Notes: a model not told the origin generated them from the sequence alone. DNA of 64,000 nucleotides from Rhodobacterales bacterium HKCCE2091 (GCA_015689685.1 WVSL01000002.1:124001-188000); one strand, 5' to 3'. Counted from the stretch's first letter, positions 51,847 to 60,860 are shown. Translations and numbers: made by a program.

Positions 51847-53000
51847 TGCTTCAGAAGCGCGCGGGCGATGATCAGGCGCTGGATCTGGTTGGTGCCCTCG
51901 TAGATCTGGCAGACCTTGGCGTCGCGCATGTAGCGTTCCACCGGGTGATCCTGAAGGTAGCCGGCCCCGCCGAAGACCTGCACCGCGTCTGTCGTGACCT
52001 TCATCGCCATGTCCGAGGCGAAGGTCTTGACCATCGACGCCCGCATCGGGATCGACGGGTCGGTCGGGTTGCGGTCGATGAGCGCGGTCACGTCGTAGAG
52101 CAGCGACCGCGCGGCCTCGATCTGGATCGCCATGTCGGCCAGCATCGCCTGAACCAGCTGGAAATCCCCGATCGGCCGGCCGAACTGCTCGCGTTCCTTC
52201 GCGTAGGCGAGCGAGGCGTCGAGCGCCGCCTGCGCGATGCCGACGGCCGCCGCGCCGACGGTCGGGCGGTTCATGTTCAGCACGCCCATCGCGTTCTTGA
52301 ACCCCTGCCCCTCGGTGCCGATTAGGTTCTCGGTGGGTACGTGCACGTCCTCGAAGAACAGGTCGCAGTTCCTGATACCGCGCAGGCCCATCTTCTTCGG
52401 GCTGCCGCCGATGCGGATGCCGGGCGTGTCCATCGGGATCAGGAACGACGAGATGCCGTCATGACCCTTGCCCTCGGAGGTGCGGGCGAAGAGCAGGATG
52501 TACTTCGCCTGGTCGGCCTTGGTGATGAACACCTTCTGGCCGTTGATGACGTAATCGTTCCCGTCGCGCTTCGCCGATGTCCGGATTCCCGACACGTCGG
52601 ACCCGGTATGGGGCTCGGTCAGGCCGATGCAGGACAGGATGCGGCCCTCCGCGATCTCGGGCAGGAACCGCCTGCGCTGTTCCTCGGTCCCGTAATGCAC
52701 CAGCGGCAGGGCCATCGCGATCGAGGTGGCGCCGACGAGGTGGGACACGGCGAAGGACGCGCGGGCGACTTCCTCCTTCGCGATGCAGGCCATCGTGGTG
52801 GTGCCCCCGGGGCCGCCGTATTCCTCCGGCACCATGATCTGCACCAACCCGAGATCGCCGAAGACCGGGACCAGTGAATGCGGCATGTCGTCGTCCTGGT
52901 CGATCTTCGCGGCGATCGGGGCGACTTCCTTCTCTGCCATGCGCCGGACCATGTCGCGGAACATGAGCAGGTCGTCGTCTACGGCGGTGGCGTCGAGCAT
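51843..53000 (-). CDS. Acyl-CoA dehydrogenase
   Basis: The 385-residue flavoenzyme has the family landmarks: SCIGLTEPHTGSDV, a mid-domain EDVHVP loop, QVFGGAGYLQDHPVERYMRDAK in part, and the catalytic base in CQIYEGTNQIQ (Glu368). It oxidises an acyl-CoA to an enoyl-CoA, passing electrons to ETF. It is the first gene of the minus-strand operon. GAGGAGG precedes the start, and the operator at 53033-53047 lies in its promoter. Confidence 0.92.
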   Translation of the reverse strand: MLDATAVDDDLLMFRDMVRRMAEKEVAPIAAKIDQDDDMPHSLVPVFGDLGLVQIMVPEEYGGPGGTTTMACIAKEEVARASFAVSHLVGATSIAMALPLVHYGTEEQRRRFLPEIAEGRILSCIGLTEPHTGSDVSGIRTSAKRDGNDYVINGQKVFITKADQAKYILLFARTSEGKGHDGISSFLIPMDTPGIRIGGSPKKMGLRGIRNCDLFFEDVHVPTENLIGTEGQGFKNAMGVLNMNRPTVGAAAVGIAQAALDASLAYAKEREQFGRPIGDFQLVQAMLADMAIQIEAARSLLYDVTALIDRNPTDPSIPMRASMVKTFASDMAMKVTTDAVQVFGGAGYLQDHPVERYMRDAKVCQIYEGTNQIQRLIIARALLKQ

Positions 53001-53032
53001 GGTGAGTCCTCCTCTGGGTCGAGGAAAGGCAT

Positions 53033-53047
53033 AATGGACCTACCATT
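53033..53047. promoter_or_regulatory. Palindromic operator AATGG-N5-CCATT
   Basis: AATGG-ACCTA-CCATT lies between a minus-strand -35-like TTGACT (53056-53051) and a weak -10-like TATGCC (53033-53028), 17 bases apart. The layout matches that at 43068-43096. Confidence 0.6.
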
Positions 53048-53052
53048 TGAAG

Positions 53053-53781
53053 TCAACCGGCGGGAGACGGGCTCCACAGCCGGTTGTGAACGCGTTTCAG
53101 GTGGCTCGACAGCTCCGCCTTGGCGGCGTCGAAACGGCGGTTCTTCAGGTGGCCGACGAACTCCCTGCGCGACCGGAGGAGCGCGTCCGCGTCCATGTCG
53201 GTGACGCGGCGGCGCAGGTAGGTCTGGATCATCTCGGTCTGGGCGTCGATCGTGAACACGATCGCCTGGTTGCCGGTCAGTTCCGCGACCGCGTGGTAGA
53301 ACTCCCGCGCGAGCGGGATGCGGCGGGCGGAATCACCGGCCTCCACCACGCGCACCGTTTCGTCCAGGTTCGCCTCCAGCGCCGAAAGGTCGGGCGGCGG
53401 GTCCATCCGCGCGACCCGGTCCAGCACCATTTCCAGCATCAGCTCCCGCGCCTCAAACAGGTCATCAAGGCTTATGGCGTTGAGCGTCACAAGGTCGGTC
53501 AGCGCCTGGCTGAGCAGCGCCGGGCTGCCCTCCTCGATGAACGCGCCGCCGCGGGACCCCTTCCGCGTGCGCACGAGACCCGCGTTCTCCAGCGACCGCA
53601 GCGCCTCCCGCACGACGTTGCGGCTGACGTCGAGCTGGCGCGCGAGTTCCCGCTCGGCCGGCAGCTTGTCGCCGGGGCCGAGCTCGCCGGTCGCGAGCTT
53701 CTGGCGTATACGCTGCAGCACAAGCTCGAAGGTCCGGTCGCTGCGCACCGGTTCGAACGTCGCGGCGCTTTCCCTGTCCAT
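53053..53781 (-). CDS. FadR-type GntR transcriptional regulator
   Basis: The 242-residue regulator has an N-terminal winged helix (about 18-85, with LPAERELARQLDVSRNVVREALRSLE in part) and an FCD domain. The ATG at 53781 has GGAG upstream and follows non-coding sequence; a GTG at 53808 is a less likely start. It lies next to the acyl-CoA dehydrogenase operon and is divergent from the permease gene. The nearby palindromes are its likely operators. Confidence 0.88.
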   Translation of the reverse strand: MDRESAATFEPVRSDRTFELVLQRIRQKLATGELGPGDKLPAERELARQLDVSRNVVREALRSLENAGLVRTRKGSRGGAFIEEGSPALLSQALTDLVTLNAISLDDLFEARELMLEMVLDRVARMDPPPDLSALEANLDETVRVVEAGDSARRIPLAREFYHAVAELTGNQAIVFTIDAQTEMIQTYLRRRVTDMDADALLRSRREFVGHLKNRRFDAAKAELSSHLKRVHNRLWSPSPAG

Positions 53782-53881
53782 CGCTTTCTCCGTCCTCGGC
53801 GGGCCCACAGAGTGCCCCGGAACGCGGCCCCTGTCACCCCGCGATCAACGGTGGCGTTGCGAGTTGCCGCGTTCCGTGCAT

Positions 53882-53896
53882 TTTGGTAGGTCCAAA
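53882..53896. promoter_or_regulatory. Variant operator TTTGG-N5-CCAAA
   Basis: TTTGG-TAGGT-CCAAA is a perfect palindrome with the same spacing as the AATGG-N5-CCATT sites. It lies between the divergent GntR and permease genes, 19 bases before the permease start. Confidence 0.5.
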
Positions 53897-53914
53897 CTGA
53901 AGGAAAGGCCGATC

Positions 53915-55327
53915 TTGTCGCAGGCGGGACCACAGCAGCAGTTGCCGGAACCGGCCGGGGCCCGCCGGAGGCTGGCGGCGGCCGCGCTGTTCGGCGGCAC
54001 GCTCGCCGCGCTTGCCGACGTGTTCGGCCACAACCACGCCTTCGCCGTCGTCGCCGCCCTGCTGGTGCTCATTCACATCCTGTCGCAATGGGACCGGGTG
54101 CGCGCGAACGCCCGCGCGATGCTGGTGGCCGCGGTCGCGCTGTCGGCGGTCCTGCTGGTGCTCGGCGGCACCGCGGGTGACCTCGCGCTCGCGCTCAGCC
54201 GGGCGCTCTACCTGCCCGCGCTGCTGGCGGTGATGACGCTCCTGCGGGTGGCGGCGCGCCGGTCACGACGGGTGCAGGTCGCGGCGCATTTCGTCATCGA
54301 CCAGCCACCGCCGCGCCGGTTCCTCTACCTCGCGACGGGGGCGCACGTGTTCGGCATCCTGCTGAACGTCGGCGGCTACCAGCTTCTGCTCGGCATCGCG
54401 CTGGCCGAACGCGACCGGGCCGCACCGCCGCCCGAGATCTCCGCGATACAGGGCCGGCGGATCACCAGCGCGGTCATGATCGGCTTCGGCGCGACGCTCC
54501 TGTGGTCGCCCGTGGGGGTCGCGATCAACCTCCTGATCCCGATCATGCCCGGTCTCGACTGGCTCGAGTACATGCCCTACGGGCTGGCCATCGTGGTGCT
54601 GTTCATCGGCCTCGGATGGGTGTTCGACCGGTTGCAGCCCCGCCCGCGGCGTGCCTTCGTCCCGGCCCCGCACGACGGTGCGCCGGGCGCGCTCCTGTCG
54701 CTTCTCGCGCTTCTCCTCGCGATTACCGGCACCGCCGTCCTAGCCGAGGCCGTCGCGGGCGTACCGATGCGGGCGGCGGTGCTGGTGGTGATCCCGGTCA
54801 TGGCCTTCGCCTGGGTCCTGCTGACCGAGCCGGGGCCACGCGCGGCCAATGCCGGGCGTCTGGCGCGCGACGGATTCCACGCCCTGCCCGACTCGGTCAG
54901 CGAGATCTGCCTGATCGGATCAACCGGCTATCTCGGGCTCATCGTCGCCCAGATGATCCCGCCCGAGGCGGTCCAGGCCGCGGCACGGTCCCTCGCGCTC
55001 GGGCCGGGGGTGATCGGCTGCCTGATGGCGGCGGGCATCACCGTCGTCGGGTTGATTGGCATCTCGCCCATGATCAGCGGGTCGGTGGCCGCGGGCGCGG
55101 TCGTGGCCGCGGGCCTGCCGCTGCCGCAGCCGATGATCATGGTCGCGGCCCTGACGGGATGGGCGACGGCGATGATGCTGTCGCCGATGACCTCGACCGT
55201 CGCCATCGCGGCGGGAATGGCGGGCGTATCCAGCGGCACCGTCGGGCTCAGGTGGAACGGGCTCTTCGTCGCCACCTTCCTCGTCCTGTCGATGGCCGGG
55301 ATGCTGGTCTGGGGCAGCTTCCTGTAA
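53915..55327 (+). CDS. Multi-helix membrane permease, family not identified
   Basis: The 470-residue protein has about eleven to twelve hydrophobic helices. The TTG at 53915, with AAGGAAAGG six bases upstream, is preferred; longer frames are antisense to the regulator. Landmarks are LLNVGGYQLLLGIALAERDR in part, SAVMIGFGATLLWSPVGVAINL in part, ISPMISGSVAAG and LSPMTSTVAIAAGMAGVSSGT. The repeated small-residue motifs resemble secondary carriers of the ion-transporter superfamily such as DctM or ArsB types, but I cannot name it. It is controlled together with the catabolic genes, so carboxylate import or export is a reasonable inference. Confidence 0.7.
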   Translation: MSQAGPQQQLPEPAGARRRLAAAALFGGTLAALADVFGHNHAFAVVAALLVLIHILSQWDRVRANARAMLVAAVALSAVLLVLGGTAGDLALALSRALYLPALLAVMTLLRVAARRSRRVQVAAHFVIDQPPPRRFLYLATGAHVFGILLNVGGYQLLLGIALAERDRAAPPPEISAIQGRRITSAVMIGFGATLLWSPVGVAINLLIPIMPGLDWLEYMPYGLAIVVLFIGLGWVFDRLQPRPRRAFVPAPHDGAPGALLSLLALLLAITGTAVLAEAVAGVPMRAAVLVVIPVMAFAWVLLTEPGPRAANAGRLARDGFHALPDSVSEICLIGSTGYLGLIVAQMIPPEAVQAAARSLALGPGVIGCLMAAGITVVGLIGISPMISGSVAAGAVVAAGLPLPQPMIMVAALTGWATAMMLSPMTSTVAIAAGMAGVSSGTVGLRWNGLFVATFLVLSMAGMLVWGSFL

Positions 55328-55330
55328 CGG

Positions 55331-55362
55331 AAAACGGGCCGGCGCGTTTCCGCACCGGCCCG
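55331..55362 (-). terminator. Terminator after the TRAP operon
   Basis: A 12-bp stem with one mismatch (55335-55346 with 55351-55362) is followed on the minus strand by TTTTCC. It lies 26 bases after the DctP stop codon. Confidence 0.65.
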
Positions 55363-55388
55363 CATCTATCCTCGGTCCCGCCGAGTGG

Positions 55389-56498
55389 TCAGAAGTCGAC
55401 CTGGCTGTAGATTTCCTCCCACAGAACCTCGGCCAGCGCATCGCTCGATCGCTGCACCCGCTCGGCGGAAATCTGCTGCCACCGCGCGAGGTTCTCGAGA
55501 TAGGCGTCGGCGATGGCCTGCGCGTCCGTCGCGCCGCGCTCGGTGGCGGCGGCGATGATGTCGGGCAGGCCCTCGGCGTTGATCTGGTCGAGCGCGGTCC
55601 GGATCTCGGGCACGCTGTCGTTGAAGCCGACGCTGCCTTCGTACTCGGCGCGCACGGCCTCGTCATCGGCGATATAGCCGTCGATGGTCGCCCGCGCGAC
55701 GATCCCCGGCATCTCGCGCAGCATCGCCTGCTTCTGCTCGTCGCTGAGCGCGTTCCAGCTGTCCATGTTCCAGGTCACGAGCCCGAGCCCGCCGAGAACG
55801 CCGAGCGGCTCGCCGAGGACGGACCCCACGACCTCGCCGAGCGAATACTGGCGAAGCCAGGCGATCGGCCCGACGACGCAGTCGAGCTGGCCGCGTTCCA
55901 GCGCCTCGTACATGTCGCCGGCGCCCATGTTCACGGGCGTGCCGCCGAGCGCCTGGGCGATCCGCGACATGGCCCCCGACCCACCGCGCATCCGCAGGCC
56001 CTGGACGTCATCGAGGCTCGCGACCTCTTCCCGGCACAGCAGCCGGTAGGGCGTGGGGACGTGGCCGCCGAGGAACACGAGGTTGTTGTCAGAGAATTCC
56101 TGCACGCATTGCGGGCAGTCCATCAGCAGGGTTTCCAGCGACGCCCCGGCGACCGCGACCGGGTCCGCGCCGTAGGGCATCATGTCCGAGATCACGACGG
56201 AGTTCGGCAGGTCGGACGGCGCGTAGACCGGGATGACGAAGCCGAGGTCCGCGATCCCGTCGCGCACGCCCGCCAGCATGTCGGCCCCGCCGAGCAACTG
56301 GCCGCCCGCGAAGATCTCGATGGCGACATCGCCGCCGGTTTCCTCCGCGATGGCGTCGAAGGCCGGTTGCAGGGCGATGACGTTGTTCGCGGCCTGCGGC
56401 GGCACGAAGGTCGCGTAGTTGTAATCCTCCGCCAGCGCCGGGGCGGCGGCGAGCGCCGCTGCGGCGGCGGCCGTCCCGATCCGTCCGATGATCTTCAT
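55389..56498 (-). CDS. TRAP transporter substrate-binding protein (DctP type)
   Basis: The 369-residue protein has a signal peptide cleaved near ALAEDYNY and the DctP fold, with a mid-protein RMRGGSGAMSRIAQALGGTPVNM in part; its Arg169-equivalent is expected to bind a carboxylate. It captures an acid in the periplasm for the DctQM permease encoded upstream. It is the last gene of the operon (DctQ, DctM, DctP). Confidence 0.92.
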   Translation of the reverse strand: MKIIGRIGTAAAAAALAAAPALAEDYNYATFVPPQAANNVIALQPAFDAIAEETGGDVAIEIFAGGQLLGGADMLAGVRDGIADLGFVIPVYAPSDLPNSVVISDMMPYGADPVAVAGASLETLLMDCPQCVQEFSDNNLVFLGGHVPTPYRLLCREEVASLDDVQGLRMRGGSGAMSRIAQALGGTPVNMGAGDMYEALERGQLDCVVGPIAWLRQYSLGEVVGSVLGEPLGVLGGLGLVTWNMDSWNALSDEQKQAMLREMPGIVARATIDGYIADDEAVRAEYEGSVGFNDSVPEIRTALDQINAEGLPDIIAAATERGATDAQAIADAYLENLARWQQISAERVQRSSDALAEVLWEEIYSQVDF

Positions 56499-56537
56499 TT
56501 CAACATTCCTCCTCCGTTGAAGCGTGGGTGGGCCGGC

Positions 56538-57845
56538 TCAGCGCATGAGACCGGGCAGAAACAGGGCGATGTCCGGGAACACGACGATCAGCACGACCAC
56601 CAGCAGTTCGCAGACGAGGAACCAGCCGATCCCGCGGAAGATCGCGGTCAGCGCGACCTGGTCCCCGACGACGCTCTTGATGGTGTAGACTGACAGGCCG
56701 ACGGGCGGCGTGATGAGCCCGATCTCGACGAACTTGATGGTCAGGATGCCGAACCAGATTAGGTCGAACCCGCTCTGGTCGATGATCGGCAGCATGACCG
56801 GCAGGGCGATCAGCATCAGCCCGATCGGGTCGAGGAACATGCCGAGGAACAGGAACACGAGGCCGCAGAACAGGACCACCGCGTATCCCTGGAGCCCGCC
56901 CGCGTCGAACAGGTCGACGATGAAGCCCGGCAGGCCCGACAGTGCTATGAACCGCGACAGCAGGACGGCGCCGATGGAGACGAAGAAGATCACTGCGGTG
57001 CCGTTGATCGTGTCGCGGATCGCGTCGGTGAACACGGTCCAGGTCAGGCGGCGGTAGAGCGCGGCGATGACCAGCGCGAGGAACGCGCCGAGCGCGCCGG
57101 CCTCGGTCGCGGTGACGTAGCCTCCGTAGAGCCCGCCGATCACGCCGAGGATCAGGAGCGGCATCGGCCAGACCTCGGCCAGCGACCGGAACCGCTCGCC
57201 CCATGTCGGCGAGATGTCCACGGGCGGCGCGAGTTTCGGGTTCGACACGCAGCGGATCCAGATCATCACCGCATAGATCGCGGCGGTCAGGATGCCGGGG
57301 ATGATGCCCGCGATCATCAGCCGACCGATCGAGGCCTCGGCGAAGGTGCCGTAGAGGATCATCAGGATCGACGGCGGGATCAGCGAGCCGAGCGTGCCCG
57401 CCGCGGCGACCACCCCGGTCGAGAGACCCGGATCGTAGCGGTAGCGCAGCATCTCCGGCACCGCGATGCGCCCCATCGCCGAGGACGTGGCGACCGACGA
57501 CCCGGAGGCCGCGGCGAAGCCGGCGCAGGCGAAGTTCGACGCGATGGCGAGCCCGCCCGGAAGCTTGCAGAGCCAGAGCCTCGCCGCCGAATAGAGCGCG
57601 CTGACGATGCCCGCGTGGTAGGCCACCGCCCCCATCAGGAGGAACATCGGGATCGCCGACAGCGACCAGTGGGCGACGAACTGGTAGGGAATCGTCCGCA
57701 GCGTGCCGAGCGCCGGCCGTTCGCCGAGCAGCGCCCAGATGCCGACGAGCGACACGCCGGTCAGCGCGATGGCGATCGGCACGCGCAGCGCCAGCAGCAC
57801 GAGGATCACGCCGAGGCCCATGCCCCCGATGGCGACGTCAGACAT
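56538..57845 (-). CDS. TRAP transporter large permease (DctM type)
   Basis: The 435-residue membrane protein has about twelve helices with DctM landmarks: LRVPIAIALTG, SGSSVATSSAMGRIAVPEM in part, GTLGSLIPPSILMILYG, and PVGLSVYTIKSVVG. It overlaps the DctQ gene by eight bases. It is driven by an ion gradient. Confidence 0.93.
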   Translation of the reverse strand: MSDVAIGGMGLGVILVLLALRVPIAIALTGVSLVGIWALLGERPALGTLRTIPYQFVAHWSLSAIPMFLLMGAVAYHAGIVSALYSAARLWLCKLPGGLAIASNFACAGFAAASGSSVATSSAMGRIAVPEMLRYRYDPGLSTGVVAAAGTLGSLIPPSILMILYGTFAEASIGRLMIAGIIPGILTAAIYAVMIWIRCVSNPKLAPPVDISPTWGERFRSLAEVWPMPLLILGVIGGLYGGYVTATEAGALGAFLALVIAALYRRLTWTVFTDAIRDTINGTAVIFFVSIGAVLLSRFIALSGLPGFIVDLFDAGGLQGYAVVLFCGLVFLFLGMFLDPIGLMLIALPVMLPIIDQSGFDLIWFGILTIKFVEIGLITPPVGLSVYTIKSVVGDQVALTAIFRGIGWFLVCELLVVVLIVVFPDIALFLPGLMR

Positions 57846-58377
57846 CCGCGGGCTCCCCGGCTTCGGTGCGCATTCCCTCGCCCGTCGCGAGCGCGCGGAC
57901 GAGGCAGAAGGCCTGCACGAGGCAGATCAGGCAGGTCGTGCCCATCGACACCGGCACCAGCCAGCGCGTCGGCCAGACGACGATCGTTCCGGTTCCGGCC
58001 TCGACCACCGCCTGCCGGGCGGTCTGGCGCAGCGCCTCTTCGGTGGCGACCCAGGTGAACACGACGAGCAGCGCCGCGCTCAGGATCAGCACCGCCACGT
58101 CGATCACGGCGCGGGCGCGCGGCGTCATCGCGGCGGTGAACAACTCGACCTGGATATGCTCGCCCCGCGCCTGCGCGGCGGGAATGGCAAGGAAGACGAG
58201 CGCGACCATGTACCAGTAGGACACGATCTCGAGCGTGCCGGAGAACGGGACGTGGACCTCGCGCATCACCACGTCGAGCACGACGTGCAGAAGCATCGCG
58301 ACCACGGCGAGCCCGGCGATGGCCATGTTGACCCTGACCAGGATGTCTATGACACGCGGCGTCCGCGACCGCAGCAT
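57838..58377 (-). CDS. TRAP transporter small permease (DctQ type)
   Basis: The 179-residue protein has four helices and the DctQ pattern, with DVVMREVHVPFSGTLEIVSYW in part and AQARGEHIQVELF. The ATG at 58377 has GGGGAGG ahead. It is the first gene of the TRAP operon, which lies 33 bases downstream of the operator 58410-58424. Confidence 0.9.
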   Translation of the reverse strand: MLRSRTPRVIDILVRVNMAIAGLAVVAMLLHVVLDVVMREVHVPFSGTLEIVSYWYMVALVFLAIPAAQARGEHIQVELFTAAMTPRARAVIDVAVLILSAALLVVFTWVATEEALRQTARQAVVEAGTGTIVVWPTRWLVPVSMGTTCLICLVQAFCLVRALATGEGMRTEAGEPADV

Positions 58378-58409
58378 TGCGCACCTCCCCGCACAAAGAC
58401 GAACCAATT

Positions 58410-58424
58410 AATGGCCTAACCATT
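58410..58424. promoter_or_regulatory. Palindromic operator AATGG-N5-CCATT
   Basis: AATGG-CCTAA-CCATT is a perfect copy of the palindrome and lies 33 bases before the DctQ start, overlapping a likely -10 region (ATTAAT) on the minus strand, with TTGCAC at 58436-58431 as -35. Confidence 0.6.
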
Positions 58425-58469
58425 TGCAAAGTGCAAGGGCGCTTGTTCCGGTATTGCAACCGGCGGGCG

Positions 58470-59195
58470 TCAGGACCCCGGCGTCTGCGCCTTCGACAGC
58501 ATGTAGGCGTGCAGCCGTTCCATGTGGGTGACCATCTCCGCGATGGCGGCCTCGACGTTGCGCGCCCGCAGGTGCTGCACGAACTTCGACCGGGATTCCG
58601 CCACGTCCCACGTCCGGTCGACGCCGATCTGCTTGATGTAGTAGGCCAGCGGCTCGGTCACCGCGGACATCAGGATCTCCATCGCCTTGTTCTTCGTGGC
58701 CGAGGCCAGGATGGCGTAGAATTCGAGCGTCAGCGCGGTGCGGTCCTCGATCTGCGAGGGCGAGTTCTTTTCCCGGGTGGCGGCGATGTTGGCCTCCAGC
58801 CGCGCGAAATCCTCTTCCGTCCCGCGTTCGCAGGCCAGCCGGATGATCTCCTTTTGCAGGCACATCCGGGCCTCGGTGTAGTCGCCGAGGGACAGCCCGC
58901 CGAGCGACAGGAGGTCGGAAATCGTCTGCGTGATCGGGCGCACGTCGCCCTGCATGACCACGGCCCCGCCCTTCACGCCCTTCTGCAGGGTCAGGACGCC
59001 GCCCATCTCCAGCGTGCGGAACGCCTCCCGCACGGTGGCGCGGCTGACATGCAGCTGTTCGGCCAGGTCGCGCTCCGACGGAAGCTTGTCGCCGGCGGCG
59101 ATCCGGCCCGACTGGATCTCGGCGCGGATCTGTTCGCAGACCTCTTCGAAGGCGCGCTTGGTCTTGACCGGCTTGAACCCGAGGCGGCTGTCCAT
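58470..59195 (-). CDS. FadR-type GntR transcriptional regulator
   Basis: The 241-residue regulator has a winged helix (about 10-75, with LPSERDLAEQLHVSRATVREAFRTLE in part) and an FCD domain. The ATG at 59195 is preferred because GGAG precedes it and the operator lies upstream; an ATG further up would put coding sequence over the operator. It shares a general resemblance with the 53053 product. It regulates the TRAP operon and itself by inference. Confidence 0.88.
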   Translation of the reverse strand: MDSRLGFKPVKTKRAFEEVCEQIRAEIQSGRIAAGDKLPSERDLAEQLHVSRATVREAFRTLEMGGVLTLQKGVKGGAVVMQGDVRPITQTISDLLSLGGLSLGDYTEARMCLQKEIIRLACERGTEEDFARLEANIAATREKNSPSQIEDRTALTLEFYAILASATKNKAMEILMSAVTEPLAYYIKQIGVDRTWDVAESRSKFVQHLRARNVEAAIAEMVTHMERLHAYMLSKAQTPGS

Positions 59196-59209
59196 GGGGG
59201 GAACTCCGT

Positions 59210-59224
59210 AATTGTCTGACCATT
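59210..59224. promoter_or_regulatory. Variant operator AATTG-N5-CCATT
   Basis: AATTG-TCTGA-CCATT matches the palindrome at 9 of 10 arm positions and contains TTGTCTGACCA, which fits the FadR-family TNGTNNNACNA consensus. It lies 15 bases before the GntR start, which suggests autoregulation. Confidence 0.5.
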
Positions 59225-59299
59225 TATCCATGCAAGCCCGTGCCCAATGCAAGGGCGACATGCCCGATGTCCGGGCGGTCGGCGACGCGGGTGCGCGTC

Positions 59300-60667
59300 C
59301 TAGCCCATGTAGGAACTGCCGCTGAGCGCCGCGCCGAGGAAGTGCAGGTGCTCGCTTAGCTCATCGCGGCTGATTGGCCCGCCGAGCCCGACCCGCAGCA
59401 TTTCCCCCGGCGTTCCGGCCACGGTGAAGGCGTCGGACGGCACCACCCCGAGCGGCCGGCCAGCCAGCCGCGCGACCGTGCTGGCGCGGGTGAACCCCGG
59501 CGGCAGGGTCAGCCAGACGTTGAACGCGTTCGGCGCACCGGCGAAGGTCATGCCCTCCAGCGCCTCCGCCGCGATCTGCTGGCGCGCGGCGGTCTCGGCG
59601 CGGATGAAGCGGCGGATGCTGTCGGCGGTGCCGTCCTCGATCCACTGGGTGGTCAGCGCCATCGACAGGGGCGAGGGCATCACCGCGAGCGCCCGGATCG
59701 CCTGCGCCAGCCGGTGCGCGCATTTCGGGGACGGCGCGATGGTGTAGGCCAGCCGCAGACCGGCCCCGATGCACTTGGCAAGGCCGCCGATATGCCAGGT
59801 CAGGTCGGGCGACGACACTGCGATCGGCGCTGGCGCGCGCGCGGGAATGAAACCGTAGGCATCGTCCTCGATCAGGGTCAGGTCGTACTGGTTCAGGATC
59901 TCGGACACCTGCTGCCGCCGGGCCTCCGGGATGGTGTGTGTGGTCGGGTTCTGCAACGTCGGGTTGAGGTAGAGCGCCTTCGGCGCATGCCGCGCGATCG
60001 CGTCCTCCAGCGCGTCCGGCGTCACCCCGTCGGCATCCGTTTCCAGCCCGACGAGCTCGATCCCGAAACGCCCGGCGATGTTGCGCAGGCCGGGATAGGT
60101 CACCGCCTCGCACAGGACGCGGTCGCCGGGACGGGTGATGATGCTGAAAATCGCCGCCATCGTCGCGTGCGCCCCCGGCGTGACGGCGACCCGGTCCATC
60201 GACGGGATCATGCCGCGCAGGCTCAGCCAGATCGACGCGGCCTCGCGGTCGCGGTCGGTCCCGAGCGGCGCCTGGTAGCGCAGGAGATCGACGAGGTTGG
60301 CGGAGACGTAGCCGAGCGCGGCCTGCATCCGCGCCACGAGGTCCGGGTCGTCGGGCTCCGGCGGCATGTTCATCGACAGGTCGCTCGCCCGCCCCCGGGC
60401 CGGGTCCGGCGCGACGCGGCGGGCGGCTTCCGCGACGAAGGTGCCGCGGCCGACATGGCTGTCGACCAGCCCACGCGCCTGTGCCTCGGCGTAGGCGCGG
60501 GAGACGGTGGTGAAGTCGATCCCGAGTTCCGCCGCGAGCCGCCGCTGAGGCGGAAGCCGGTCGCCGACTGCGAGACGCCCGTCCGCGATGTCCTTCGAGA
60601 TCGCGTCGGCGATGGCGATATAGCGCGGTTTCCCGGCGTCGATGCCCGAGGGCTTCCAGTTGATCAT
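59300..60667 (-). CDS. MocR-type regulator (GntR helix with aminotransferase domain)
   Basis: The 455-residue protein has an N-terminal GntR winged helix (about 10-80) and a fold-type I aminotransferase domain (about 100-455) with PLP-binding Lys298 (HIGGLAKCIGAG), LNPTLQNPTTHTI and LIEDDAYG. MocR regulators use PLP and amine ligands and bind direct repeats. It is divergent from the Nit1C cluster, and a direct repeat lies in the gap. It probably controls that cluster. Confidence 0.9.
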   Translation of the reverse strand: MINWKPSGIDAGKPRYIAIADAISKDIADGRLAVGDRLPPQRRLAAELGIDFTTVSRAYAEAQARGLVDSHVGRGTFVAEAARRVAPDPARGRASDLSMNMPPEPDDPDLVARMQAALGYVSANLVDLLRYQAPLGTDRDREAASIWLSLRGMIPSMDRVAVTPGAHATMAAIFSIITRPGDRVLCEAVTYPGLRNIAGRFGIELVGLETDADGVTPDALEDAIARHAPKALYLNPTLQNPTTHTIPEARRQQVSEILNQYDLTLIEDDAYGFIPARAPAPIAVSSPDLTWHIGGLAKCIGAGLRLAYTIAPSPKCAHRLAQAIRALAVMPSPLSMALTTQWIEDGTADSIRRFIRAETAARQQIAAEALEGMTFAGAPNAFNVWLTLPPGFTRASTVARLAGRPLGVVPSDAFTVAGTPGEMLRVGLGGPISRDELSEHLHFLGAALSGSSYMG

Positions 60668-60721
60668 GCGATCCCTCCGTTCGCGGGGACCCTAGCGGTG
60701 CGATTCGGACTTGGGAAGAAG

Positions 60722-60743
60722 ATTGTATGGATCTTGTCTGGAT
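60722..60743. promoter_or_regulatory. Direct repeat, candidate MocR operator
   Basis: TTGTATGGAT (60723-60732) and TTGTCTGGAT (60734-60743) agree at 9 of 10 positions with an 11-bp period, about one helix turn. They lie 56 bases before the MocR start. Confidence 0.5.
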
Positions 60744-60860
60744 AGATTGTCGCAGAAACAGGCATGCAAGTGGGCGCGGTTTTCCCGGCGCCACGAAATC
60801 CGCCGGAAAGCCTTCGGAAAGCTCAACTAGAAGGCATATGGAGCAGGTCCGGTCCGTTTT

